A stretch of 6,781 bases of DNA. Source: an uncultured Granulicatella sp. (lineage in GTDB: Bacteria > Bacillota > Bacilli > Lactobacillales > Aerococcaceae). The translations under genes were made by a program, and so were the position numbers. Shown piece by piece: positions 1-6,385 of the stretch (within the stretch, counting starts at the first letter, position 1; every line of letters starts with the position of its first letter). The notes beneath the pieces were generated by a model. It worked only from the letters and a program-made list of their open reading frames with translations. It was not told the origin of the DNA and ran no database searches. Location: NCBI GenBank assembly GCA_938017885.1, contig CALIJD010000138.1, positions 1-6,781 on the forward strand. The letters run 5' to 3'.

Positions 1-276
1 TAGAAGTCCTTTTGGCGTTTCTGTATTGATGGGAACCATTCGCATCCCAAAGCCAGCTGCCAAGATTACTGCATTTTTAGGTTTATTTTTTTTGAATAAC
101 GTTTTTGCCTTACTAGTCATTCGAAATTCTTCATCGACTAGCTTTAATTCTCTTAATTTTTTAATTTCACGATTCACCAGTCCAAGAGAATATCCTGATA
201 AATCTGCTAATTCTCGTTGATTATGAATAGCGTTCTTTTTGATTAATTTCAATAAATCTAAATTAACTTTGTTCAT
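1..276 (-). CDS. Winged-helix/nucleotidyltransferase fusion, N-terminal 92 residues (LicC-like?), cut by window edge
   Basis: The gene reads leftward from the ATG at 276-274 and leaves the window in frame, so only residues 1-92 are visible. Residues 1 to about 55 look like a winged helix-turn-helix (NQRELADLSGYS, then a recognition-helix-like LGLVNREIKKL and a short wing). A Lys-rich linker follows. Residues 69-80 (AVILAAGFGMRM) and TPKG at 87-90 form the N-terminal signature of sugar-phosphate and choline-phosphate nucleotidyltransferases. In that family the Gly/Arg loop binds the NTP phosphates and the Lys of TPK is catalytic. Proteins of this layout in Firmicutes often resemble LicC (CTP:phosphocholine cytidylyltransferase), sometimes with a C-terminal choline-kinase-like domain. 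Substrate and C-terminus cannot be judged here. The start is supported by AGAGGTG at 289-283. It has its own promoter and lies outside the division operon behind a terminator. Confidence 0.8.
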   Translation of the reverse strand, partial: MNKVNLDLLKLIKKNAIHNQRELADLSGYSLGLVNREIKKLRELKLVDEEFRMTSKAKTLFKKNKPKNAVILAAGFGMRMVPINTETPKGLL

Positions 277-289
277 AAAATTCACCTCT

Positions 290-307
290 TTTGTTTTCGT
301 GAACAAA
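290..307. promoter_or_regulatory. Inverted repeat at the predicted start site of the winged-helix/nucleotidyltransferase gene
   Basis: On the minus strand TTTGTT (307-302) and AACAAA (295-290) form a perfect 6-bp dyad with a 6-base spacer, CACGAA. It begins 3 bp after the putative -10 box and ends next to the ribosome binding site, so it would cover the transcription start. This is a plausible operator position, and the downstream protein carries its own DNA-binding domain. An AT-rich 6-bp dyad can arise by chance, so operator function is inference. Confidence 0.35.
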
Positions 308-310
308 GTT

Positions 311-339
311 AGTATACTATGTATTCAATGAAGGCACAA
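311..339 (-). promoter_or_regulatory. Putative sigma-A promoter for the winged-helix/nucleotidyltransferase gene
   Basis: On the minus strand a good -10 box, TATACT (316-311), lies 17 bp downstream of a weak -35 candidate, TTGTGC (339-334). The predicted start is near 304, about 28 bases before the ATG. The promoter sits directly downstream of a terminator, so the gene needs its own promoter, which supports the call. The poor -35 box suggests modest or assisted expression. Confidence 0.5.
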
Positions 340-369
340 GCATTTTTAAGTAAAGAAATCCTTAAATAC

Positions 370-393
370 AAAAAAGATGAGCAAATGCTCATC
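370..393 (-). terminator. Rho-independent terminator after the HesB-like gene
   Basis: GATGAGC (376-382) and GCTCATC (387-393) pair perfectly around an AAAT loop. A-runs and T-runs flank the stem, giving six U (375-370) after it in the leftward transcript. The A:U flanks can extend the stem. It starts a few bases after the HesB-like stop codon at 400-398. The structure is symmetric and could also stop rightward transcription. It separates the division cluster from the nucleotidyltransferase gene. Confidence 0.9.
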
Positions 394-397
394 TTTT

Positions 398-775
398 TTA
401 CTCTATAAAATCAATATTGAGTCTCATGGATAAGATTCCTGCCTCACTTTTTAAGTAGAATCCATATTTATCAACACTATAATCGACTACATTTTTTTGA
501 TCAAACATCATTTCATAATGACTAGAAACATAAACTTTTCCAAAATTAGTCTCTAATAACTTGTCGAACTTACGATGTAAAGTAGACTCCTCTTCTTTTT
601 TTAAAATGACTAAATGATACTTTTCATTGACTTGGCAATGACACCCTCCGCCTTCGTCGTAGAAAGGACTATCTCCATCAGCATAATCCATAACGAAAAA
701 AACATCCTTTAATCCTTTTTCATTGATCAATTTTAATAGTTTATCTTTAGCTGTTTCACTAAAACTAATTTCCAT
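398..775 (-). CDS. HesB/IscA-like (Fe-S biosynthesis core domain) family protein
   Basis: A 125-residue soluble protein that resembles the small HesB-like 'iron-sulfur cluster biosynthesis family' proteins of Lactobacillales. The N-terminus (ISFSETAKDKLLKLI) matches the helix that opens the HesB fold. GGGCHC at 42-47 supplies Cys45 and Cys47, and a YGFYLKSEAG stretch near residues 104-113 fits the late beta region. Classical A-type scaffolds such as IscA use one Cys plus a C-terminal CGC pair. That C-terminal pair is absent here, so cluster or iron binding of the usual kind is doubtful and the true role is unknown. The start is supported by AAGAGGG at 788-782. The gene lies 57 bp after divIVA behind a terminator, has its own terminator, and shows no clear promoter. 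It may be expressed by read-through or from a promoter inside divIVA. The family call is by resemblance only. Confidence 0.75.
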   Translation of the reverse strand: MEISFSETAKDKLLKLINEKGLKDVFFVMDYADGDSPFYDEGGGCHCQVNEKYHLVILKKEEESTLHRKFDKLLETNFGKVYVSSHYEMMFDQKNVVDYSVDKYGFYLKSEAGILSMRLNIDFIE

Positions 776-795
776 TGCTTTCCCTCTTTCTATCG

Positions 796-823
796 AAAAA
801 GGAGACCTCCTTTTGGTCCCCTT
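796..823 (-). terminator. Rho-independent terminator after divIVA
   Basis: In the leftward transcript AAGGGGACC (823-815) pairs with GGUCUCCUU (807-799) through nine pairs, one of them G:U, around a 7-base loop, followed by a U run ending at 796. It begins 9 bases after the divIVA stop and should end the division operon. The loop and 3' arm also allow a competing 8-bp stem, AAAAGGAG with CUCCUUUU. It precedes the HesB-like gene, so partial read-through may feed that gene. Confidence 0.8.
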
Positions 824-832
824 CTAAATTGA

Positions 833-1390
833 TTATTGTTGTTCTTCTTCAGTAAGATGCTCAGTTCTTTTAGCACGTTTTTCGATAATTGAATCAATTG
901 TCGGTGGTGTCACTTCAATTTGTGAAGGTGTATTTAACACCATATCCCACTCTTCATTTTTAATCATTTCTAATTGTGTTTGACTTAAGATTTGAAGACG
1001 TTGACGGAAAATACGTGTTTCCTTCTTAATTGCGTCTGTTTCACGATTAATTTGAGTCGCTTTTTCAGCTGCCTCTTTTAATAATTCTTCAGCTGTTTTT
1101 TCTGCTTCGAAAATAATGATTTCCGCATCTTTACGCGCATTTTCACGTAGTCTGTCTGCTGCTTCTTGAGCTACGATAATAGATTTATTCAAAGTTTCTT
1201 GAATAGAAGTAAAGTATTCTACTTTTTCTTCATTAAATTTCACGCGTTTTTCTAAATCTTTATTTTCACGAATTAAATGTTCTAATTCTTTTTTGACTTC
1301 ATCCAAAAAGTCATTAACTTCTTCTGGATCGAAGCCTTTGAATTTTGTTGAAAAATCTTTGTTATGAATATCGTTTGGTGTAATTGACAT
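833..1390 (-). CDS. divIVA: Cell division and polarity protein DivIVA
   Basis: A 185-residue coiled-coil protein that binds negatively curved membrane at septa and poles and recruits division and wall-growth partners. The N-terminal lipid-binding domain is clear: SITPNDIHNKDF at 2-13, then FKGFDPEEVNDFL at 17-29. Phe17 matches the exposed Phe that inserts into the bilayer in Bacillus subtilis DivIVA. The neighbouring Arg18 of that protein is Lys18 here, which keeps the charge. Residues from about 30 to 145 are heptad-rich coiled coil (the LEHLIRENKDLEKRV region and the AEKTAEELLKEAAEKA region). The tail is acidic and Gln-rich, ending EEEQQ. Length is typical of the family. AAGGGGAG lies 6 bases before the ATG and overlaps the ylmH stop, so it is the last gene of the compact operon. 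A terminator follows, and ileS, its usual downstream neighbour, is missing. Confidence 0.97.
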   Translation of the reverse strand: MSITPNDIHNKDFSTKFKGFDPEEVNDFLDEVKKELEHLIRENKDLEKRVKFNEEKVEYFTSIQETLNKSIIVAQEAADRLRENARKDAEIIIFEAEKTAEELLKEAAEKATQINRETDAIKKETRIFRQRLQILSQTQLEMIKNEEWDMVLNTPSQIEVTPPTIDSIIEKRAKRTEHLTEEEQQ

Positions 1391-1403
1391 GAATAACTCC
1401 CCT

Positions 1404-2195
1404 TTATTTTTTATTTTTTTCTAATAGACCAAGTTCGATTTTAATTCTATCTTTTTTTGTTCGTCCTTCAATTTTTTGAATTTGAAGGCGTCCATATCCG
1501 CGAATGGATACAATATCTAAAATTTCCAGCATAAAGTCCGGGCGATTCTCTTCTGTCCAATTCACCTTTACTTTTCCACTTTCAATCATTTCTTTGGAAC
1601 GTTGTCTAGATACATTAAAAACTGAAGCAATCACTGTATCTAAACGAAGAGAACTCACTACCGTTTGAATAACTGTCCAATGATCCACTGGTACTATTAA
1701 TTTCGTATAGTCGACTTCTTCCAGTCGAACAGCAACTTTCCCAATTTTTTCTAGCTGTTGTTTGATATATTCTTTCATATTTTGAGCACAGAATAATTGC
1801 CAATCTTCTCCGTTAGAAATAATATCGCCAATCAGACTACGGTCAAATCCAAGACTCATCAGTGACCCAAGAACCTTACCATGCCCCAGTGTAGCGAATT
1901 TCTTCGGATATTGAATATGAAATAGAGCATTTTCGAAATCCTCAAAAGTAGGTTCATAATAATCCGGACAAATCATACAACGTTTCCGTTCAGCATCAAT
2001 ATACCCGCCATCAAAGAAATAACGAACATCATCATACTGACCGACAATCGCCTCCACAATAAACTGTTGGCGCGGATCAAGATAATTCGTCAATACAGGC
2101 GCGTACTGCAAACGTACTTCTTCTACCCATTCTTCAACTTGCTTTAGAAAAGAGATTTCCTCTTTTCTAAAGTGTTGCTCAACTCCATTGCTCAT
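1404..2195 (-). CDS. ylmH: S4-domain RNA-binding protein YlmH
   Basis: A 263-residue member of the YlmH family, usual length about 255-265. The N-terminal two-thirds carry family hallmarks: FFDGGYIDAERKR at 60-72 and GHGKVLGSLMSLGFDRSLIGDI at 104-125 (read in two halves, GHGKVLGSLM and SLGFDRSLIGDI). The C-terminal S4 domain spans about 182-243, with LRLDTVIASVF at 183-193 and the basic SRQRSKEMIESGKVKVN at 196-212. S4 domains bind structured RNA. YlmH proteins bind the large ribosomal subunit or tRNA and have been linked in Bacillus to ribosome rescue, related to the RqcP pathway; that role is family knowledge and not visible here. Its place between yggT and divIVA is conserved in Firmicutes. 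AAGGTG at 2207-2202 supports the ATG, and the gap to yggT is 14 bp. No frameshift or domain loss is seen. Confidence 0.95.
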   Translation of the reverse strand: MSNGVEQHFRKEEISFLKQVEEWVEEVRLQYAPVLTNYLDPRQQFIVEAIVGQYDDVRYFFDGGYIDAERKRCMICPDYYEPTFEDFENALFHIQYPKKFATLGHGKVLGSLMSLGFDRSLIGDIISNGEDWQLFCAQNMKEYIKQQLEKIGKVAVRLEEVDYTKLIVPVDHWTVIQTVVSSLRLDTVIASVFNVSRQRSKEMIESGKVKVNWTEENRPDFMLEILDIVSIRGYGRLQIQKIEGRTKKDRIKIELGLLEKNKK

Positions 2196-2209
2196 AATCC
2201 TTCACCTTG

Positions 2210-2470
2210 TTATAAAATCAAACGTATTAAACTAACAAACACTAAATTGATAAAAAATACAACGACCATTGCGGTCACCAATGCTAAACTATAATTTCCA
2301 ATTCTTACATCTTTAAAAAGACTTACAAAAGGTCTACATACTTTATCTAGCAATTCTTCAATAAACATCGGAAGATACAGATTCCAATAAATATTTAACC
2401 CATATACAATTAAAAATAATGTAAAAACTGTCGCAATAAAAGTAGACCATTCGATTAGTACACTTGCCAT
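2210..2470 (-). CDS. yggT: YggT/YlmG family small membrane protein
   Basis: An 86-residue hydrophobic protein with two predicted membrane helices, about residues 5-28 and 61-85. Between them is a loop with the family-type Pro34 and Arg46-Pro47 (LPMFIEELLDKVCRPF). YggT/YlmG proteins sit beside sepF in Gram-positive dcw clusters, and plant and cyanobacterial relatives affect nucleoid or plastid DNA distribution. The bacterial biochemical role is unknown. Three consecutive in-frame ATGs begin at 2476, 2473 and 2470. The ribosome binding site AGAGGAG (2484-2478) leaves 1, 4 and 7 bases to them, so I chose the third. The first would give 88 residues. The ribosome binding site overlaps the sepF stop codon, so translation is probably coupled. 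Confidence 0.9.
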   Translation of the reverse strand: MASVLIEWSTFIATVFTLFLIVYGLNIYWNLYLPMFIEELLDKVCRPFVSLFKDVRIGNYSLALVTAMVVVFFINLVFVSLIRLIL

Positions 2471-2482
2471 CATCATTCTCCT

Positions 2483-2932
2483 CTAAAACTCCGGACGTCG
2501 AAAAGCATCTCCTGCTTCCTCGTCAAAGTTTCCTTGTACTTGAAAATTCGCCGGTGAGCAGATAAAAATTTCATCTCTTACTTTTTGAACATCACCATTA
2601 ATAGCATACGCCACTCCTACTACAAAATCAATGACACGTTTTGCATCTTTTGGTTCCATCCGTTTAAAGTTGATGAGTACTGCTTCCCCTTTTAAGAGAG
2701 CATCTGCTATGCGTTCTGCTTCAGAATATACGCTAGGCTCCATCACATAAATTTTAGATGTTTTCTTTACTCCTGGACTTTGGAAAGGAACGACATTCGA
2801 AGCGTTCGATTTAGAACGAAGTGGAGTCTGAGTATTATCCTCAGTCTCTTCCACATATTCAAATTGATCATCTTCTTCATAGTAATCATCTTCAGGACTT
2901 AAAAAGTTTTTGACACGATTCATGAATCCCAT
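2483..2932 (-). CDS. sepF: Cell division protein SepF
   Basis: A 149-residue Z-ring membrane anchor partly redundant with FtsA. The N-terminal MGFMNRVKNFL (1-11) is the amphipathic membrane-binding helix. A strongly acidic linker follows (Glu/Asp-rich, about 13-32) and a Ser/Asn-rich stretch to about residue 58. The SepF core domain spans about 59-132, with KIYVMEPSVYSEAERIADAL at 60-79, VLINFKRMEPKDAKRVIDFV at 85-104 and GVAYAINGDVQKV at 106-118. This core dimerises, polymerises into rings and binds the FtsZ tail. The C-terminus ends in an acidic and then basic short tail (residues 137-149). GGAGG lies 7 bases before the ATG. That favours Met1 over Met4. The ATG shares one base with the yggS stop (TAATG). 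Confidence 0.96.
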   Translation of the reverse strand: MGFMNRVKNFLSPEDDYYEEDDQFEYVEETEDNTQTPLRSKSNASNVVPFQSPGVKKTSKIYVMEPSVYSEAERIADALLKGEAVLINFKRMEPKDAKRVIDFVVGVAYAINGDVQKVRDEIFICSPANFQVQGNFDEEAGDAFRRPEF

Positions 2933-3615
2933 TATTCTTCCTCCGTTTCAAACCAGCTTGTGCCAATTCGAATATATGTTGCGCCACACTGGATAGCGAT
3001 TGGAAAATCTCCACTCATCCCCATACTTAACTGGAGCGGTTGTGATAATTTTTCCTTTTCTTCGATCTTTTTAGCTAGTTGTGCTAAACGCGAAAAAAAG
3101 AAGCGAATTTCTTCATCGCTTGCTTCAAAAGGCGCCATCGTCATTAGCCCAACAACATGAATTTTTTCATACTGTTTACTCTCTTTATATGCGCCAAAAG
3201 CCTCTTCAGGTGAAAAACCATGTTTCGTTTCTTCACCAGAAACATTTATTTCTAACAGACAGTCCAAAGGTTGCTCGAGTCGTTTATTAATCTCATTCAT
3301 AATAGAGAGTCTATCGAGAGCATGAAATAAATCAATGTGATTAATAACTTGTTTTACTTTCCGCTTTTGCAAAGGACCGATTAAATGCCAGAAAATATCC
3401 TCTTGGGGAAATTGTTCCTGCCGTTCAAGTAGTTTTTCAACACGATTCTCCGCAAAATGTCGAAAACCCAAATCATACATCTCTTGAACTTCTTCTTGAG
3501 ATCGATTTTTTGTCACAACAATAGGACAAATTTCCGTAGATAGTCTATGAACTTGGTTACAAGAAAATGCAACCAAGTTCATAATACGACTTACATTCTG
3601 TTTAATGATACTCAT
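2932..3615 (-). CDS. yggS: YggS family pyridoxal phosphate homeostasis protein
   Basis: A 227-residue PLP-binding TIM-barrel protein like the N-terminal domain of alanine racemase, with no known enzyme reaction; family members buffer PLP and affect amino acid and vitamin B6 balance. Lys36 in PIVVTK (31-36) aligns with the lysine that forms the PLP Schiff base. Other family blocks are FAENR at 54-58, WHLIGPLQ at 76-83, EINVSGE at 122-128 followed by KHGF, GLMTMAP at 156-162, SMGMSGD at 197-203 and RIGT at 216-219. These last blocks contact the PLP phosphate. The usual C-terminal IFG is WFE here. The ATG overlaps the ftsZ stop by one base (TAATG), and no strong ribosome binding site is seen, so translation probably depends on ftsZ ribosomes. 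The N-terminal alignment supports this start. Confidence 0.95.
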   Translation of the reverse strand: MSIIKQNVSRIMNLVAFSCNQVHRLSTEICPIVVTKNRSQEEVQEMYDLGFRHFAENRVEKLLERQEQFPQEDIFWHLIGPLQKRKVKQVINHIDLFHALDRLSIMNEINKRLEQPLDCLLEINVSGEETKHGFSPEEAFGAYKESKQYEKIHVVGLMTMAPFEASDEEIRFFFSRLAQLAKKIEEKEKLSQPLQLSMGMSGDFPIAIQCGATYIRIGTSWFETEEE

Positions 3616-4904
3616 TAATTTCTATTTCTTTTTCTGAAAAATGGCGGAGTATCTAATCCATCATTTTCAGCTTGTTTTGGCTCAGAAGGAGCTTCTACAA
3701 AATTGCTTTGCGCAAATGGTGAATCTGCATCAGTTGATGAAGAAGTATCACGCACTGTAGTTTCACGACGGATATCCCAGTCACCAAACAAGTCTTTTTC
3801 TGCTTTCTTTTCTTCTACAACTTGTGGTTTTGAAGGTACTTGTTTTTCTTGGAAAGTTTGAGGGTTATTCCCTAAATCTTTACGAGTTGAAGTACTGCTT
3901 GTAAATGGAGAACGGTTAGCGCGAGTTACTGACTTTTTTTCGTGTTTACGCTCCTCGTCAATTCCTGTTGCGATAACAGTAACAATGACTTCATCTCCTA
4001 AGTTTTCATTGATTGAAGTACCGAAAATAATGTTTACTTCACTTGTTGAAGCTGCTGCAACGATATCTGAAGCGTCTTGTGCTTCAAATAATGTTAAGTC
4101 TGCACCACCAGTGATGTTTAATAGGATTTGTTCTGCTCCATCGATAGATACTTCTAATAATGGTGAAGAAATAGCTTTCTTCGTAGCTTCTGCCGTACGG
4201 TTTTCACCGCTAGCAACACCAATCCCCATCAATGCTGAACCTTGATCTTTCATCACTGTCTTCACATCAGCGAAGTCCAAGTTAACGTAACCAGGTGCAG
4301 TGATTAAATCAGAGATTCCTTGTACCCCTTGACGTAATACATTATCAGCTTCACGGAAAGCTTCTAACATAGGAGTCTTTTTATCAACAATTTCTAATAA
4401 GCGGTTATTTGAAATCGTTACTAATGTATCTACGTTTGCTTTTAATTGTGCAACACCTTCTGCGGCGAAACGACCACGTTTTGGTCCTTCGAAGCTAAAT
4501 GGACGTGTAACAACACCCACTGTTAATGCGCCTAATTCTTTTGCAATACGAGCAACAACTGGTGCAGCACCTGTACCAGTACCACCACCCATACCAGCAG
4601 TAACGAAAATTAAGTCTGCTCCAACTAAAGCTTCACGAATTTGTTCTTCACTTTCTTCTGCAGCTTTTAGACCGATATCAGGTAATGATCCAGCACCTAA
4701 ACCTTTCGTTAATTTTGGTCCTAATTGAATTTTAGTTTCAGCTTCTGAATTTCTTAAAGCTTGAGTATCAGTGTTTGCTACGATGAACTCTACACCTTGT
4801 ACTCCTTCTGCGATCATGCGGTTAACAGCGTTGTTACCAGCACCACCAACACCAATGACTTTAATGACTGCGCCATCTAAATTTGTATCGAATTCGAAAT
4901 CCAT
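3615..4904 (-). CDS. ftsZ: Cell division protein FtsZ
   Basis: The tubulin-like GTPase that polymerises into the Z-ring at mid-cell, 429 residues. The nucleotide-binding domain begins with [17 protein letters not shown] (14-30). The tubulin/FtsZ G-box GMGGGTGTG is at 104-112. The T7 synergy loop, NLDFAD at 208-213, supplies Asp210 and Asp213, which complete the GTPase site of the neighbouring subunit. The globular core ends near residue 316. A disordered, charged and Ser/Thr-rich linker of about 100 residues follows. The conserved C-terminal peptide [10 protein letters not shown] (417-426) docks onto FtsA and SepF, and the tail NRN completes it. AAGGAGG at 4918-4912 with a spacing of 7 before the ATG is near ideal, in keeping with high expression. 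It lies 23 bp after ftsA. All key residues are present. Confidence 0.99.
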   Translation of the reverse strand: MDFEFDTNLDGAVIKVIGVGGAGNNAVNRMIAEGVQGVEFIVANTDTQALRNSEAETKIQLGPKLTKGLGAGSLPDIGLKAAEESEEQIREALVGADLIFVTAGMGGGTGTGAAPVVARIAKELGALTVGVVTRPFSFEGPKRGRFAAEGVAQLKANVDTLVTISNNRLLEIVDKKTPMLEAFREADNVLRQGVQGISDLITAPGYVNLDFADVKTVMKDQGSALMGIGVASGENRTAEATKKAISSPLLEVSIDGAEQILLNITGGADLTLFEAQDASDIVAAASTSEVNIIFGTSINENLGDEVIVTVIATGIDEERKHEKKSVTRANRSPFTSSTSTRKDLGNNPQTFQEKQVPSKPQVVEEKKAEKDLFGDWDIRRETTVRDTSSSTDADSPFAQSNFVEAPSEPKQAENDGLDTPPFFRKRNRN

Positions 4905-4927
4905 TTTATTTCCTCCTTGGTTTCTTC

Positions 4928-6256
4928 TTAATTTTCGTCAATAAACATTTTAAAGAAGTTCTTCACTTTTGCTCCAAACCCTTGTTCTTCACCGCTTGCT
5001 TCTTGTTCTACATCTTGAGGTTGTTGAACTGGAGCTGTTGGTTGAACTTGTACAGGTGCACTTTTTGGAGTGCTTTGTACTGGACGTTGTTCTACACCAG
5101 GTTTTCCTTTTTGTGCAATACGGTGAACATCATCTAAGCTTGCAGCATATTGAATTAACCCCATACTAGTTGCATAAATAGGATTTCTCATTCCCATTTG
5201 CTCAGGAATATAAGTTTTCACTTGTACTCCAAAAATTTCTTGTGCTAACTCTTGAACCCCTGCAAGTGAAGAAGCTCCACCCGTTAACACGATTCCTCCT
5301 GGAAGTTTTAATGCTTCCACTTGGTCTAGAGCACGTTTTACCGTTTCAAAAGTTTGAACGACACGAGCTTCAATAATTTCTGATAAGTAATGTTCATCTA
5401 CTTTTATCGGATCTTTCTTTCCAATCGTCTCAACTGGGAAGAATTCATCTGCACTCGTTTCTGATGAGATTGCATATCCATATTCACGTTTAATGCGTTC
5501 AGCATTTTCAAAGCTTGCATTCAAGATGATTGAGATGTCTTTTGATACGAAATCTCCACCCTCTTGATCCACAAATGAGAATTTTAACTGATTATCATGC
5601 ATAACAGAAGCACTAGTTTGTCCTCCACCCATGTCAATTAAAATTGTTCCAAATTCTCTTTCACCTGGAGTTAATGCTACTTGACTAATCGCTAATGGTT
5701 GAATCACCATTTCTTCGATATTTAATCCAGCTTTGTCAATACAACGTTTAATATTATGAACAATCGTCTTAGGTCCAGTAATCATGCTCGCAAACAATTC
5801 TAATCGAACACCAATCATTCCACGAGGATCTTTAATCCCGTCAAATCCATCTACGATGAACTCTTCTGGAATAACAGAAATAATTTCGCGTTCAGGTGCA
5901 ACTGAACGAACTTTTGCAGCAGAAATCACATTGTATACATCCACATCTGTAATTTCTCTATTTTCACTTGATACGGCAATCATTCCATGACAAGGTTCGA
6001 TTGAAATTTGATTACTTGGAATTCCAACGATAACGTCCTTGATTTGGATATTTGATTTTTGTTCTGCTTGTCGTACTGCTTTTCGAATCGATTCAACTGT
6101 TTCATCAATATCTACGATGACTCCACGGCTCAATCCTTCTGATTTTTCATTGCCGACTCCAATAATATTTAATTGTCCTCTGACATACTCAGCTACTACA
6201 ACTTTTATTGAAGTGGTTCCAATATCTAAACTCACATAAATTCCCTGATTTTTCAC
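4928..6256 (-). CDS. ftsA: Cell division protein FtsA
   Basis: An actin-like ATPase that anchors FtsZ to the membrane and signals to the septal synthases, 442 residues. Actin-fold motifs are intact: phosphate-1 DIGTTSIK at 11-18, phosphate-2 [10 protein letters not shown] at 206-215, and the adenosine motif [13 protein letters not shown] at 321-333. The FtsA-specific 1C domain lies between about 84 and 165. Residues about 388-422 form a Pro/Gln/Val-rich linker ([13 protein letters not shown]). The C-terminal [17 protein letters not shown] (426-442) is the amphipathic membrane-targeting helix. Translation starts at GTG (6256-6254): no in-frame ATG lies upstream, and a stop codon overlaps the ribosome binding site, TAGGAGGT. 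The spacing, about 11 bases after GGAGG, is longer than elsewhere in the operon. The 129-bp gap before it may hold a promoter. Confidence 0.98.
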   Translation of the reverse strand: MKNQGIYVSLDIGTTSIKVVVAEYVRGQLNIIGVGNEKSEGLSRGVIVDIDETVESIRKAVRQAEQKSNIQIKDVIVGIPSNQISIEPCHGMIAVSSENREITDVDVYNVISAAKVRSVAPEREIISVIPEEFIVDGFDGIKDPRGMIGVRLELFASMITGPKTIVHNIKRCIDKAGLNIEEMVIQPLAISQVALTPGEREFGTILIDMGGGQTSASVMHDNQLKFSFVDQEGGDFVSKDISIILNASFENAERIKREYGYAISSETSADEFFPVETIGKKDPIKVDEHYLSEIIEARVVQTFETVKRALDQVEALKLPGGIVLTGGASSLAGVQELAQEIFGVQVKTYIPEQMGMRNPIYATSMGLIQYAASLDDVHRIAQKGKPGVEQRPVQSTPKSAPVQVQPTAPVQQPQDVEQEASGEEQGFGAKVKNFFKMFIDEN

Positions 6257-6385
6257 GTTTATTGAAACCTCCTATACGATTATTCATAATTCATTTTTTA
6301 ATGTTAATTTTGTTAATGATACTCCTTATAGTTTAACACAATTACGTTCACTACAAAAAACATATGAGCGAGTTTTAAGACTTTT
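6257..6385 (-). promoter_or_regulatory. AT-rich divIB-ftsA spacer with weak candidate promoter and direct repeats
   Basis: This is the longest gap within the division cluster. On the minus strand a possible extended -10, TGT-TAAACT (6338-6330), has only T-rich sequence in the -35 region, so it is a weak promoter candidate. The plus strand shows TGTTAAT twice, at 6302-6308 and 6311-6317, spaced 9 bp start to start. No convincing terminator hairpin follows divIB, so read-through into ftsA is likely in addition to any local promoter. Promoters before ftsA are known in other Firmicutes; the specific boxes here are inference. Confidence 0.3.

Noticed and set aside
26..220. Plus-strand open frame of 64 codons
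   Set aside because: It is antisense to the winged-helix/nucleotidyltransferase gene, has no recognisable domain and no good ribosome binding site.
5007..5095. Repeat-like Pro/Gln/Val codons near the ftsA 3' end
   Set aside because: This is the ordinary low-complexity linker before the FtsA membrane helix, not a DNA repeat element.
4883..5169. Overlapping plus-strand open frames opposite the ftsA 3' end
   Set aside because: They are low-complexity translations (Leu/Val- or Phe/Cys-rich) of the antisense of the ftsA linker, and ftsA itself is unmistakable.
6280..6294. Four-residue leader frame (MNYE) before ftsA
   Set aside because: No ribosome binding site, no attenuator structure beside it, and too short to separate from chance.
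6313..6363. Minus-strand 16-residue frame (MFFVVNVIVLNYKEYH) in the divIB-ftsA spacer
   Set aside because: No ribosome binding site precedes the ATG, and a frame this short is expected by chance in AT-rich DNA.
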